From contig JBFMFB010000019.1 of NCBI GenBank assembly GCA_040752115.1, positions 1-47,705 on the forward strand: 47,705 nt of DNA, read 5' to 3'. Positions within the stretch are counted from its first letter, which is position 1. Each line of letters starts with the position of its first letter. The stretch comes from JBFMFB01 sp040752115 (GTDB lineage Bacteria; Pseudomonadota; Gammaproteobacteria; Burkholderiales; Sulfuricellaceae). Below are positions 15,509-24,700 of the stretch, piece by piece. Made by a program: the position numbers and the translations under genes. The notes under the pieces were generated by a model. It was not told the DNA's origin, made no database searches, and worked only from the letters and a program-made list of their open reading frames with translations.

Positions 15509-16198
15509 ATGTCTGCGACCCTGCTCGTGGTGGAAGACGAACCGGCGATCCAGGAACTGCTCGCGTACAACCTGGGGCAGGCAGGCTACCGCGTTGTCGC
15601 GGCGCATAGCGCCGAGCAGGCGGCGGCGCTGCTGCGCGAGTCTCTGCCCGACCTGATCCTGCTCGACTGGATGCTGCCGGGCGCCTCCGGCATCGAATTC
15701 GCCCGCCGCCTGAAGGCCGATGCCGCCACCCGCGCCATTCCCATCATCATGCTGACTGCCCGCGGCGACGAGCAGGACAAGATCGCCGGCCTCGAAACCG
15801 GCGCCGACGACTACCTCACCAAGCCGTTTTCACCGCGCGAGCTCGGCGCCCGCATCAAGGCGGTGCTACGCCGGCGCGCACCGCAGATGACCGACGATGC
15901 CGTGGAAGCGGGCGGGTTGCGCCTGGATCCGGCGACCCACCGCGTGACCGGCAACGGCCAGCCGATCGAGCTGGGGCCGACCGAATTCCGCCTGCTGCAC
16001 TATCTGATGACGCACCCGGAGCGCGTCTATTCCCGCCCCCAGTTGCTCGATCGGGTATGGGGCAGCCATGTGTTCGTGGAGGAGCGCACGGTGGACGTGC
16101 ACATCCGGCGGCTGCGCGGGGCCCTGGAAGCCACCGGCCACGAATGCCTGATCCAGACCGTGCGCGGCGCCGGCTACCGGTTCTCGGCCAAGGACTGA
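15509..16198 (+). CDS. phoB: Phosphate regulon response regulator PhoB
   Basis: 229 residues counted from ATG 15509. Receiver domain 1-120 with acidic pocket ED10-E11, phosphoacceptor D53 in LLDWMLPG, and the conserved lysine in YLTKPFSP near 105. The C-terminal OmpR/PhoB winged helix (about 130-229) carries EERTVDVHIRRLR and TVRGAGYRF. ATG 15509 is preferred over 15503 because AGGA lies 7 nt upstream of it. A PHO-box promoter precedes it and phoR follows after 39 nt. Confidence 0.95.
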   Translation: MSATLLVVEDEPAIQELLAYNLGQAGYRVVAAHSAEQAAALLRESLPDLILLDWMLPGASGIEFARRLKADAATRAIPIIMLTARGDEQDKIAGLETGADDYLTKPFSPRELGARIKAVLRRRAPQMTDDAVEAGGLRLDPATHRVTGNGQPIELGPTEFRLLHYLMTHPERVYSRPQLLDRVWGSHVFVEERTVDVHIRRLRGALEATGHECLIQTVRGAGYRFSAKD

Positions 16199-16237
16199 CG
16201 TGACATAATGGCGGCCTTTTGAACTCGGAGCAATTCG

Positions 16238-17548
16238 GTGTCTGATTTCTGGTGGCGCCCCCTGGCGGCGATCGGGCTGTCGGCGCTGTTCGCGCTGGTG
16301 CTGTGGCCGTTTGCCGGCGGCGCGGCGGCGGCCGTCGTTTTTGCCATCCTGCTTCTGCTGTATCTGGTGCATCACCTGCGCAATCTGAAGGCGCTCGGCG
16401 ACTGGCTGCGCGCGCCCGATGCGCCGGTGCCGGAAGGGTCCGGCATATGGGGCGAGGTGTTCGCCGCGCTATACCACAGGGGCCGGGCGCAGTCGCGCAG
16501 CCAGCACCAGCTGAGCGCAGCGCTGGAGCGCTTCCGGCAGGCGGCCGAGGCAATGCCGGATGGCATCATCATGCTCGACGAGGCGGATCTGATCGAATGG
16601 TGCAACCCGGTAGCGGAGGCGCAGTTCGGGCTTTCTAGCAAGCGCGACCTCGGCCAGCGCATTACTTACCTGCTGCGCCAGGCGCAATTCACCGAATATC
16701 TTTCCGCGCACAACTACCGCGACCCCCTGATCCTGAAAGCGCCGCGCAGCACCGATGTCACCCTCTCCATTCAATTGGTGCCGTTCGGCGACAAGCAGAA
16801 GCTGCTGATCAGCCGCGACATCACCCGGTTCGAGCGGGTGGAGACCATGCGCCGCGATTTCGTCGCCAACGTCTCGCACGAGCTCCGTACGCCGCTGACT
16901 GTCGTTGCCGGTTTTCTGGAAGGGCTGGCCGAAGGCGAGGGAGCGGAAGCGCGCCAGGATCAGCGCCATTTCCAGCTGATGCTGGAACAGAGCCGGCGTA
17001 TGCAGCGCCTGATCGAGGATCTGCTCACCCTGTCGCGCCTGGAAAGTCCGCAGGAACGCCGTTCCGACGAGGTGGTGAACGTGCCAACCCTGCTCGAGGC
17101 ACTTTGCAAGGAAGCGCTCTCCTTGAGCGCCGGCCGCCACCGCATCCGCCTGGAAATAGGTTCCGGCAGCGGGCTCATGGGCAGCGAAAGCGAGCTGCGC
17201 AGCGCCTTCGGCAACCTGATCAGCAACGCCATCCGCTATACGCCGGAGGGAGGGGAAATCACGCTGCGCTGGGGGATCGAGGGCGGCGACGGGGTGTTCA
17301 GCGTGCAGGACACCGGCATCGGCATCGAACCGCAGCACCTGCCCCGCCTGACGGAGCGGTTCTACCGCGTCGACCGCGGCCGTTCGCGGGAAACCGGGGG
17401 CACCGGGCTGGGACTTTCCATCGTCAAGCATGTACTTACCCGCCACCAGGCGCGCTTGGAGATCGCCAGTGAACCGGGCAAGGGCAGCACCTTCCGTGCC
17501 TGCTTTCCGGTGCAGCGGCTGGAAAAAATCACCCGGGAAGTTTCTTGA
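16238..17548 (+). CDS. phoR: Phosphate regulon sensor histidine kinase PhoR
   Basis: 436 residues starting at GTG (GGAG upstream). Two N-terminal membrane helices (about 8-25 and 30-46), a DUF3329-like linker, a PAS domain (about 100-200), HisKA with the phosphoacceptor H214 in NVSHELRTPLT, and a HATPase domain with GNLISNAIRYTPEG and GGTGLGLSIVKH. It phosphorylates PhoB when phosphate is scarce, normally under control of the Pst transporter and PhoU. pstC, pstA, pstB and phoU are not in this window. Convergent with the CBS-domain gene. Confidence 0.95.
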   Translation: MSDFWWRPLAAIGLSALFALVLWPFAGGAAAAVVFAILLLLYLVHHLRNLKALGDWLRAPDAPVPEGSGIWGEVFAALYHRGRAQSRSQHQLSAALERFRQAAEAMPDGIIMLDEADLIEWCNPVAEAQFGLSSKRDLGQRITYLLRQAQFTEYLSAHNYRDPLILKAPRSTDVTLSIQLVPFGDKQKLLISRDITRFERVETMRRDFVANVSHELRTPLTVVAGFLEGLAEGEGAEARQDQRHFQLMLEQSRRMQRLIEDLLTLSRLESPQERRSDEVVNVPTLLEALCKEALSLSAGRHRIRLEIGSGSGLMGSESELRSAFGNLISNAIRYTPEGGEITLRWGIEGGDGVFSVQDTGIGIEPQHLPRLTERFYRVDRGRSRETGGTGLGLSIVKHVLTRHQARLEIASEPGKGSTFRACFPVQRLEKITREVS

Positions 17549-17586
17549 TCCGGGCACAGTGATGGTGGCTGTTGAGCGCTTTCGGC

Positions 17587-18186
17587 TTAGCGGCCTGCAA
17601 GAAGCTGCGCGATTTCGTATACCAGGTCGTGGACTGTGCCCATGCCGATATACTGGCCCCGATCGGTGATGATGAAGCCATTGGTCAAGTGGCGGAGATC
17701 AGCCGCTGCCAAGGTTCGGCAAAGCTCCTGGAGGCAGATGTCCTGTTCGACCACAACCGGGGCGGTGTCCATGAAACAGGTATGTGCTTTCTCGCCATAA
17801 AGCCTGAAAAGAGGGGCGAATCTTTCGGCTATGGCATGGCGGCCGATTATCCCTACAGGAACACCGCCATCCACGACCGGAATGGCTTGCAGCTCCGGAT
17901 GCTGGCTGAACATTTCCAACACCTTTTCATTCGATGTGTCGAGAGAGGCGGGTGGAACTGCGTGCATGAGCTTGGCCGCGGTAACCGGGCTCGAGGTCGC
18001 AGGGGCGCTGTCCGTACAAGCCGGAATGCCGGTCTCAGCGCCTGGCGTGCCGGGCTGCTGCTGCGTCATCATTCGCCTTTTCCGAAAAGAAATATTATTG
18101 CGGGATGCCGGGATTACTCCATGACCCGAGAAGATCGGCGGAACTGGAGTGGAATCCGGCCGGCAGGATTCGAGCATGCTATTCAT
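17587..18186 (-). CDS. CBS-domain-pair protein, probable Pho regulon member
   Basis: 199 residues. ATG 18186 has a strong AAGGAG (18194-18199) at 7-nt spacing. The first 65 residues are polar, rich in Pro/Thr/Ser and probably disordered. The rest is two CBS repeats: about 70-125 (VLEMFSQHPELQAIPVVD, GVPVGIIGRHAIAERFA) and 130-195 (LADLRHLTNGFII-type, GQYIGMGTVHDLVYEI). CBS pairs sense adenosyl ligands; similar ones precede GGDEF/EAL domains, but no output domain is present here. It lies between phoR and pstS and has a PHO-box-like promoter of the same geometry as theirs. Function unknown; regulatory role inferred. Confidence 0.82.
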   Translation of the reverse strand: MNSMLESCRPDSTPVPPIFSGHGVIPASRNNISFRKRRMMTQQQPGTPGAETGIPACTDSAPATSSPVTAAKLMHAVPPASLDTSNEKVLEMFSQHPELQAIPVVDGGVPVGIIGRHAIAERFAPLFRLYGEKAHTCFMDTAPVVVEQDICLQELCRTLAAADLRHLTNGFIITDRGQYIGMGTVHDLVYEIAQLLAGR

Positions 18187-18229
18187 GGTTTTTCTCCTTC
18201 ATGTTTTTCCAGGCAGTCCTGGAATCGTC

Positions 18230-18256
18230 GTTTCACTCAGTGTATGCAAGCGAAAC
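18230..18256. other. Inverted repeat in the CBS-gene leader
   Basis: GTTTCACT (18230-18237) and AGCGAAAC (18249-18256) pair in 7 of 8 positions around an 11-nt centre, next to the predicted -10 of the CBS gene. A smaller perfect CCAGG/CCTGG palindrome lies at 18209-18222, between it and the ribosome site. These could be operator sites; no regulator is implied by the neighbours except PhoB. Confidence 0.35.
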
Positions 18257-18288
18257 GATAGCCTTTCTTCATGACAGGATTATTGCTC
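18255..18288 (-). promoter_or_regulatory. PHO-box-like promoter of the CBS-domain gene
   Basis: On the minus strand GAGCAAT (18282-18288), 4 nt, CTGTCAT (18271-18277), 10 nt, TATCGT (18255-18260). CTGTCAT is an exact PhoB half-site; the other is weaker. The 7-4-7-10 layout equals that of the phoB and pstS promoters in this window, which is the main support. Confidence 0.55.
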
Positions 18289-18337
18289 GTTGATGACGTT
18301 GCGATTTCATACCTGGCGGAAGGTTGAAGACCGAGCT

Positions 18338-18366
18338 GAAAAAACCCCCACGGTTTTGCCGTGGGG
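18338..18366 (-). terminator. Intrinsic terminator after pstS
   Basis: On the minus strand an 8-bp stem CCCCACGG / CCGTGGGG (18359-18366 with 18346-18353) with a 5-nt loop is followed by a G and a run of six T. It lies 41 nt past the pstS stop codon and isolates pstS from the CBS gene, suggesting pstS is transcribed alone or ends its transcript here. Confidence 0.85.
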
Positions 18367-18407
18367 CTCTCTTGGTTTGGAAACCGGCCGGGAGATGGTT
18401 TCGAATA

Positions 18408-19466
18408 CTAATTCCACACCGCCTTGCCGCCGGCATCCTTGATCTGGGCTTTCCAGGCGTTTTGAATCAGCTTGACCACTTTGGCGGGCATCGGGATGTA
18501 GTCCAAGTCGAGTGCCATCTTGCCGCCATTCGCATAGGCCCAGTCAAAAAACTTCAACACCTCCTTTGCATTTCCCGGCTTGTCCTGCACCTTGTGCATC
18601 AGGATGAAAGTAGCGCCCGTAATCGGCCAACTTTGTTTGCCGGGCTCGTCGGTAAGTATTTCGTAGAAACCGGGTGCTTTCTCCCACTCGGCGTTGGCCG
18701 CTGCGGCCTTGAAGGATTCCTCGTCCGGCTTGACGAATTGGCCGTCTTTGTTCTGCAGCTGGATGTAGGCCATCTTGTTCTGCAGCGCGTAGGCATACTC
18801 GACGTAGCCGATCGAACCTTTGATCTGCTTCACATAGGACGCCACACCCTCGTTGCCCTTGCCGCCAACGCCCGCCGGCCAGGAAACCGAGGCCTCCTCA
18901 CCCACTTTCGTTTTCCATTCGGGGCTTACTTTCGACAGGTAGTTGGTAAAGATAAAGGTGGTGCCGGAGCCATCGGAGCGGTGTATGACATTGATGGCCT
19001 GGTCGGGCAGGGCGATGCCCTTGTTCAGGTTTGCGATCTCCGGCTCGTTCCACTTCTTCACTTTGCCCAAGAAGATATCGGCCAGCACTGCGCCGGTCAG
19101 CTTGATCTGGCCAGGCTGTACGCCGGGTACGTTGATCACCGGTACCACGCCGCCTATCACCGTCGGAAATTGGATCAGGCCATCCTTCTCCAGCTCTTCC
19201 GGCTTAAGGGGTTTGTCCGAGGCGCCGAAATCCACGGTCTTGGTCTTGATCTGTTTGATGCCGCCGCCCGAACCGATGGACTGGTAATTCAGCCCGATAC
19301 CGGTTTGGGTCTTGTATGCTTCAGCCCATTTGGAGTAGATCGGGAAGGGAAAGGTGGCGCCCGCACCGGTGATGCCGCCGGCCCAGGCACTTCCAGCGGC
19401 AAAAAGCCCGAGAGCCAGCGTGAAAGACGCAGCCAGGCGTCGTGGTTTTTTCGATTTGATTTCCAT
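18408..19466 (-). CDS. pstS: Phosphate ABC transporter substrate-binding protein PstS
   Basis: 352 residues counted from ATG 19466, which has GGAGG 4 nt upstream. A signal peptide (about 1-30, ending SAWAGG) exports it to the periplasm. The mature start GITGAGATFPFPIYSKW, the SIGSGGGIKQI loop, DFGASDKPL and HRSDGSGTTFIFTNYL are the phosphate-binding motifs of PstS. It delivers phosphate to PstCAB, which is not encoded here, and signals through PhoU/PhoR. A PHO-box promoter precedes it and an intrinsic terminator follows, so this copy appears monocistronic. Confidence 0.95.
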   Translation of the reverse strand: MEIKSKKPRRLAASFTLALGLFAAGSAWAGGITGAGATFPFPIYSKWAEAYKTQTGIGLNYQSIGSGGGIKQIKTKTVDFGASDKPLKPEELEKDGLIQFPTVIGGVVPVINVPGVQPGQIKLTGAVLADIFLGKVKKWNEPEIANLNKGIALPDQAINVIHRSDGSGTTFIFTNYLSKVSPEWKTKVGEEASVSWPAGVGGKGNEGVASYVKQIKGSIGYVEYAYALQNKMAYIQLQNKDGQFVKPDEESFKAAAANAEWEKAPGFYEILTDEPGKQSWPITGATFILMHKVQDKPGNAKEVLKFFDWAYANGGKMALDLDYIPMPAKVVKLIQNAWKAQIKDAGGKAVWN

Positions 19467-19490
19467 GGATCCTCCAGGTGATTGGAAAGT

Positions 19491-19510
19491 GCTGGACAGC
19501 ATTGTCCAGC
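19491..19510. promoter_or_regulatory. Palindrome in the pstS leader
   Basis: GCTGGACA (19491-19498) and TGTCCAGC (19503-19510) are a perfect 8-bp inverted repeat with a 4-nt centre, in the pstS 5' leader between the -10 and the ribosome site. It could be an operator or a stable leader hairpin affecting mRNA stability. Confidence 0.45.
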
Positions 19511-19519
19511 GACCGGAGG

Positions 19520-19553
19520 ATTCTAGAGGGCCATTATTGCAAACTGGTTACAG
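19520..19553 (-). promoter_or_regulatory. PHO box and -10 of the pstS promoter
   Basis: On the minus strand CTGTAAC, 4 nt, TTGCAAT (together 19536-19553), then 10 nt and TAGAAT (19520-19525, 5 of 6 to TATAAT). This is the standard PhoB-dependent promoter layout, 54 nt upstream of the pstS start. Confidence 0.75.
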
Positions 19554-19588
19554 CGTATGGTGGTGCGCAGCAGGGCAGAATCCGGCAG

Positions 19589-21211
19589 CTAGCGGGTGAA
19601 GCTCACCCGCTCGTAGCCCGTGCCTTTCTCCAGCAAAGCGTGCAGTTTGACTGTCATCATGCTTTCGGCAAGCACCTCCACTTGCTTGCCGGGGGCGAAC
19701 CAGCCCGAAGGCAGCACCAGGCTGGAGGGCTCGTTGAGCGCGACGACTCCCGGCAGCAGGAAGGCGGGCACGAATTTTCCTCCCCCCGTCGGATTGAGTT
19801 CTTCGGGGCGTGCCGCGATGGCAAGCGGCACGCCAGGCAGGGTGCGCGTGCCGATCTGTGGTTCTCCTCCGGCGGTGAGCATCAGCCAGCGGATCGTTCC
19901 CAGCACGAAATGCTTGCCGTCCGTCGGCCGGATCGCCACAAGCTGGTTGTGAGAGAGCGGCTCTCCGCCGGTGCTCGGGCGGAACAGGCGGAAACCGGAG
20001 ACGCTCTCATCCTCGATCTGCCAGGTTTCCAGCGAAAAACCGTGCTGCGCTGCCTGCTGTTTTTCGGTGCGTTCGCTGACCCGGCCGAACAGCCGCATGT
20101 CCTCCATTTCCCTGCGCCCCAGGCTGGTCTGGCTTTCCGGCTGCTTGAACAGTTTTTCTCCGGACACGTAGAAGTGCATGGCGGGTATGGAAAAGCACAG
20201 CTGCGCTTCGACCGACCCTGGCCGGCGCCGGTAGGCGCGCGCTGGCGCAACTTCACACCAGTGGTTGTAGAGCGAAGTCAGAAAAATTTCGCAGCCGGGC
20301 TGGATGCAGTCCTCTCCCAACCCGGCTTCCGCCGGGCTTTCTCCCTTGCGCAAAAGCTTCACGCGTTTGCGGATGGTCGAGGCGAGGCGCCGGTTGTCGA
20401 GGTAGCGCGGTCGGATCAGTTGCTGCTCGTTCAGGATGAGTGGGCCGCTGGCGCCGTCCAGATCCACGGCAATCACCGACAGTGGCGGGGCGGTGGGGCG
20501 TTCGGCGACGATGGGCGTGCGAATTGCCCACTTGTCCAGCCACCGCTCCATCTGCACGAACTGTTTCGGCGCCAGCCGGCAAGGGTTGGCAAGGTGGGTG
20601 AGCAGCGCTTTGGCGTAAGCCGCATCGCAGGTGCTGGTCTCGGTCTGGCTGTTCAGGCTGTCCTTGACCGGCTGGCTGGTCAGTCCCCGCTCCTCGGCGA
20701 TGGCATAGAGGGCATGCAGCGACCGCCAGTGCGCTTCGGCCACCTGCCGGTAGGTGCGGTAGTGCTCCAGCATACCGGCGCCGGTGCAATGGAGGCAGCG
20801 CTGGGCGATCAGGGCGGCGTATTCGGCTACCGTGTCGTCGCCCTCGAGCCAGGCCCGCAGGCAGTGCAGATAGGCAGTGCCCATCGACTGCCACAGGCCC
20901 AATGCATCCTGCCATGCGGCTTCTTCGGCGGGACCGAGCGGCAGCGGTTTGTCGAGGTATTTCTTCGCCGTTTCATCTTGCAGATAGGCGACAGGGGGGC
21001 GCAACTGCTCGACGATCTTGAGCCTCTCCCGAGCCGGCAACGGAAAACGGTTGAGCGAATCGAGCTCCCGCGCGATTTCCGAGCGGGCAAGCGGGATATT
21101 GGTCAGCGGCAGGCCGGCGAGCCATTGCGCGCATGCCTGCGCATCCTTGATTTGCGGGGGCGTTGCCGCAGCATCGAGAGGGGGAAGGAACAAGGCCGAC
21201 ATTGGCGCCAT
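19589..21211 (-). CDS. Conserved protein of unknown function, 540 residues
   Basis: I do not recognise a functional family with confidence. It resembles large betaproteobacterial proteins of unknown function that start MxxLFLPPLDAAATPP. No signal peptide or membrane helix is seen. The N-terminal half (to about 200) looks all-alpha, with an isolated CLHCTGAGM cysteine pair. The C-terminal half looks beta-rich and contains RRPGSVEAQLCFSIPAM-like and FRLFRPSTGGEPLSHNQL segments, which could hide a PilZ-like barrel; that is a guess. It starts 4 nt after the HIT gene ends, so the two are probably co-expressed. The start could also be ATG 21202. Confidence 0.8.
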   Translation of the reverse strand: MAPMSALFLPPLDAAATPPQIKDAQACAQWLAGLPLTNIPLARSEIARELDSLNRFPLPARERLKIVEQLRPPVAYLQDETAKKYLDKPLPLGPAEEAAWQDALGLWQSMGTAYLHCLRAWLEGDDTVAEYAALIAQRCLHCTGAGMLEHYRTYRQVAEAHWRSLHALYAIAEERGLTSQPVKDSLNSQTETSTCDAAYAKALLTHLANPCRLAPKQFVQMERWLDKWAIRTPIVAERPTAPPLSVIAVDLDGASGPLILNEQQLIRPRYLDNRRLASTIRKRVKLLRKGESPAEAGLGEDCIQPGCEIFLTSLYNHWCEVAPARAYRRRPGSVEAQLCFSIPAMHFYVSGEKLFKQPESQTSLGRREMEDMRLFGRVSERTEKQQAAQHGFSLETWQIEDESVSGFRLFRPSTGGEPLSHNQLVAIRPTDGKHFVLGTIRWLMLTAGGEPQIGTRTLPGVPLAIAARPEELNPTGGGKFVPAFLLPGVVALNEPSSLVLPSGWFAPGKQVEVLAESMMTVKLHALLEKGTGYERVSFTR

Positions 21212-21215
21212 CGGG

Positions 21216-21638
21216 CTATGTCCGCTTGATTTGCCCGAGGACGGTATGGAGCGTGTCGCGCAGTTCTTGCGTCACGTCGCCCTGCCAGGCAGTATCGGTC
21301 TCCCGCATCGGCAGCCCCCAGATCGGATTGGGAAAGTGCCGGTCGTCGCGGTAACGTGGAATGACGTGCCAGTGCAGGTGCGGCGTCAGGTTGCCGAAGC
21401 TGGCGAGGTTGACCTTGTCGGGGGCCAGGCACTGCCGCAGCGCCTGTTCGGTGCCGAACACCACCTCCATCAGATGCTGCCGCGAAGCGTCGGGAAGGTC
21501 GGTCATCTCCTTGACGTGATCCCGCCAGATCACGCGGCAATAGCCGGGGTAGTCCGGGTCGCTCACCAGCACCACCCGGCACCGATCGTCCTGCCACAGC
21601 AGTTCGCCGCCCGGGGTTTCGCAAAGCTCGCAAGACAT
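21216..21638 (-). CDS. HIT-family nucleotide-binding hydrolase
   Basis: 140 residues. The histidine triad H87-L-H89-W-H91 in TPHLHWHVIPR is the catalytic signature of nucleotidyl hydrolases and transferases. C3 and C6 (CELC) resemble the zinc pair of Hint/Ap4A-type members. Likely substrates are dinucleoside polyphosphates or AMP conjugates, but these cannot be resolved by sequence. Cytosolic. It lies between the FAD/Fe-S gene and the 540-residue unknown gene, all on the minus strand; a hairpin repeat separates it from the former. Confidence 0.9.
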   Translation of the reverse strand: MSCELCETPGGELLWQDDRCRVVLVSDPDYPGYCRVIWRDHVKEMTDLPDASRQHLMEVVFGTEQALRQCLAPDKVNLASFGNLTPHLHWHVIPRYRDDRHFPNPIWGLPMRETDTAWQGDVTQELRDTLHTVLGQIKRT

Positions 21639-21661
21639 GGGAGCCTCCTATTATCCAGCAT

Positions 21662-21729
21662 GGGCGATTGAAGTCGCCCCTGCATAGCTACGTCGCCCTG
21701 CGCCATTGTTGGGGCGACTTCAGTCGCCC
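21662..21729 (-). repeat. Hairpin repeat N (GGGCGAYTGAAGTCGCCCC ends)
   Basis: The 19-nt ends 21662-21680 and 21711-21729 are inverted copies matching at 18 of 19 positions around a 30-nt loop that also contains CGTCGCCC. It sits between the FAD/Fe-S gene stop (21737) and the HIT start (21638). Unlike the heptamer elements its ends are not tandem repeats. No T-run follows. Confidence 0.8.
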
Positions 21730-21736
21730 GTCGAAA

Positions 21737-24700
21737 TCACAGTAGAACGCGCTCGATGCCGCCCTGCGTGGCCTTGGCGATGTAATCTTCCATCCAGCCG
21801 TCGCCCAGGAAATGGCGTGCCATCTCGATCACGACATAATCTGCATCCATGCCGGTGTCGTCATTATAGCGAAGCAGCCCCTGCAAACAAGAAGGGCAGG
21901 ATGTCAGAATTTTAATGTTGGCGTGCGGTTCCGCCCGCCGGATCTCGGCGGCATTTTTCACCAGCTCTTCCTGCTTGCGGAAGCGCACCTGGGTCGAAAT
22001 GTCCGGGCGGCTCACCGCAAGCGTGCCGGATTCGCCGCAGCAACGGTCTGAAAGTTCGACCTCCGTCCCCAGCAGGGCGTTCACCACTTTCTGTGGCGCA
22101 TGGGTTTTCATCGGCGTGTGGCAGGGGTCGTGGTAGATATAGCGCACGCCGTGTTCCTGATCCACGGCGACCCCTCTCTCCATCAAATACTCGTGGATGT
22201 CGAGCAGGCGGCAGCCGGGGAAGATCTTGTCGAATTCGTACAACATCAGCTGATCCATGCAGGTGCCGCAGGACACGATCACCGTCTTGATGTCCAGATA
22301 GTTCAGGGTATTGGCGATGCGGTGGAACAGCACGCGGTTGGCGGTGCTGATTTCCTGGCCTTTGGCGTGGTTGCCGGAGGCGGTCTGGGGATAGCCGCAG
22401 CACAGGTACCCCGGCGGCAGCACGGTCTGCGCGCCCAGCTCGTACAGCATCGCCTGCGTGGCGAGGCCGACCTGGGAGAACAGCCGTTCCGAGCCGCAGC
22501 CAGGGAAGTAGAACACCGCGTCCGAATCCTCGTTGACCTTGGCGGGATTGCGGATTACCGGCACGATGGCGGGATCTTCCAGACCGAGCAGGGCGCGCGA
22601 GGTTCTGGCCGGCAGGTTGCCGGGCATCGGCTTGTTGACGAAGTGGATTACCTGGGCGGCCACGGGTGCGCGGCCGACGGTGGCCGGGGGATGCGTCTGC
22701 TGCTGTTTTAACAGGCCGAGGTTTTTCGCCGCTTCGTAGCCCAGGCGCTGTGCCTTGTAGCCCCACTCGATCATGCCCTTGCGGAGGAGCTTGATGGTGT
22801 TGGGATCGGTGGCGTTGAGGAACAGCATCGAGGCGAAGCCGCCGGGGCTGGATTTTTTCTTGCCCTGCTTGCGCAGGAAGTTGCGCATCGCGACCGAAAC
22901 ATCGCCGAAGTCGATGTTTACCGGGCAGGGCTTGACGCAACGGTGGCAGACCGTGCAGTGCTCGGCGACATCGTTGAACTCGTCGAAATGCTTGAGCGAA
23001 ACGCCGCGCCGGGTCTGCTCCTCATACAGGAACGCCTCGATCAGCAGGCTGGTCGCGAGGACCTTGTTGCGCGGGCTGTAGAGCAGGTTGGCGCGCGGCA
23101 CGTGGGTGCTGCACACCGGCTTGCACTTGCCGCAGCGCAGGCAATCCTTGATCGAATCGGCGATGTCGCCGATCGCGCTCTGCTCCATGATGAGCGATTC
23201 GGCTTCGAGCAGGCTGAAGCTGGGGGTGTAGGCGTTGCGCAGGTCGGCGCCCTGCATGAGCTTGCCGCGGTTGAAGTGGCCGTTGGGATCCACCTTGGCC
23301 TTGTAGGCGGCGAAAGTTTCGATCGTCTTCGGATCGAGGAACTCCAGCTTGGTCAAGCCGATGCCGTGCTCGCCGGAAATCACCCCTCCCAATTCCTGGG
23401 CGAGGCGCATGATGCGCGCCACCGCCTGATTGGCTTCGCGCAGCATTTCATAATCGTCGGAATTGACCGGAATGTTGGTATGCACGTTGCCGTCGCCGGC
23501 GTGCATGTGCAGCGCTACGAAAACGCGGCTCTTCAGCACCGCTTTGTGGATCGCGTCGCAGCGTTCCAGCACCGGCTGGTATTCGCGCCCGCTGAAGATT
23601 TGCTGCAGCGGCTTCCTCACTTCCCTTTTCCAGGAGACGCGCAGGGTGTGGTCTTGCAAGGCTTCGAATACCGTTGCAGGGGATGTGAGGGGTGAGGAGT
23701 AAGGAGTGAGGCGCTCAGGTTCGGGACGATCATGACGTTCGTCGAGATGGCCGAGCAGCCAGCTCCAGCGCTGCCTTGTTTCCTTCAGCAGCGTGAGCCC
23801 CCGCTCGCGGCGGGAGGCGGTCAGCTCGGGGTCGGCCTGGGTTTCCTCGTCCTGGAACAGCGGCAGCTCCCCTCTCAGGAACTCCTCCAGCCCATCCAGC
23901 AGCTTCAGCTTGTTCTTGATCGACAGCTCGATGTTGATGCGTTCGATGCCGTCCGAATAATCGGCCAGGCGCTCGAGCGGGATCACCACGTCCTCGTTGA
24001 TCTTGAAGGCATTGGTGTGGGCGGCGATGGCGGCGGTGCGGGCGCGGTCGAGCCAGAATTTTTTGCGCGCGGCCGGGCTGACGGCGATGAAGCCTTCGCC
24101 GCTGCGCGCATTGGCGAGCCGCACGATGTGCGAGGCGGCTTCGCCCGCGGCGGTTTCGTCGTCTGAGACGATGTCGGCCAGTAATACCATCTTCGGCCGT
24201 TCGGGGCGGTTGGCCTTGGTCGCGTAGCCGACGGCCTTCAGATAGCGCTCGTCGAGATGCTCCAGGCCGGCCAGCAATGCCAGGGGATGCGCGTCGAGCC
24301 AGTCCTTGATTTCCACGATCGCCGGCACCGCCTCGCGCACCTGGCCGAAGAACTCCAGGCACACGGTGCGGGTGTGCGCCGGCATCCGGTGCAGGATGAA
24401 GCGCGCCGAGGTGATGATGCCGTCGCAGCCTTCCTTCTGGACGCCGGGCAGGCCCGCGAGGAATTTGTCGGTGACGTCTTTGCCCAGGCCCGTCTTGCGG
24501 AAGCGTGCGCCGGGAATTTCGAGGATTTCCGGTTCGCCGCGCGGCATCTTGCCGTCCGGGCCGAAACGGGCGATGCGGAAGCGCGCGGTGTCCGCGTCAT
24601 GGATTTTGCCGAGGTTGTGATCGAGCCGTTCGACTTCGAGCCAGTCGGCGTCCGGCGTCACCATCCGCCAGGAGGCCAGGTTGTCGAGCGCCGTGCCCCA

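Noticed and set aside
19592..19610. GCGGGTGA/TCACCCGC hairpin as a terminator for the 540-residue gene
   Set aside because: It lies inside the last codons and has no T-run.
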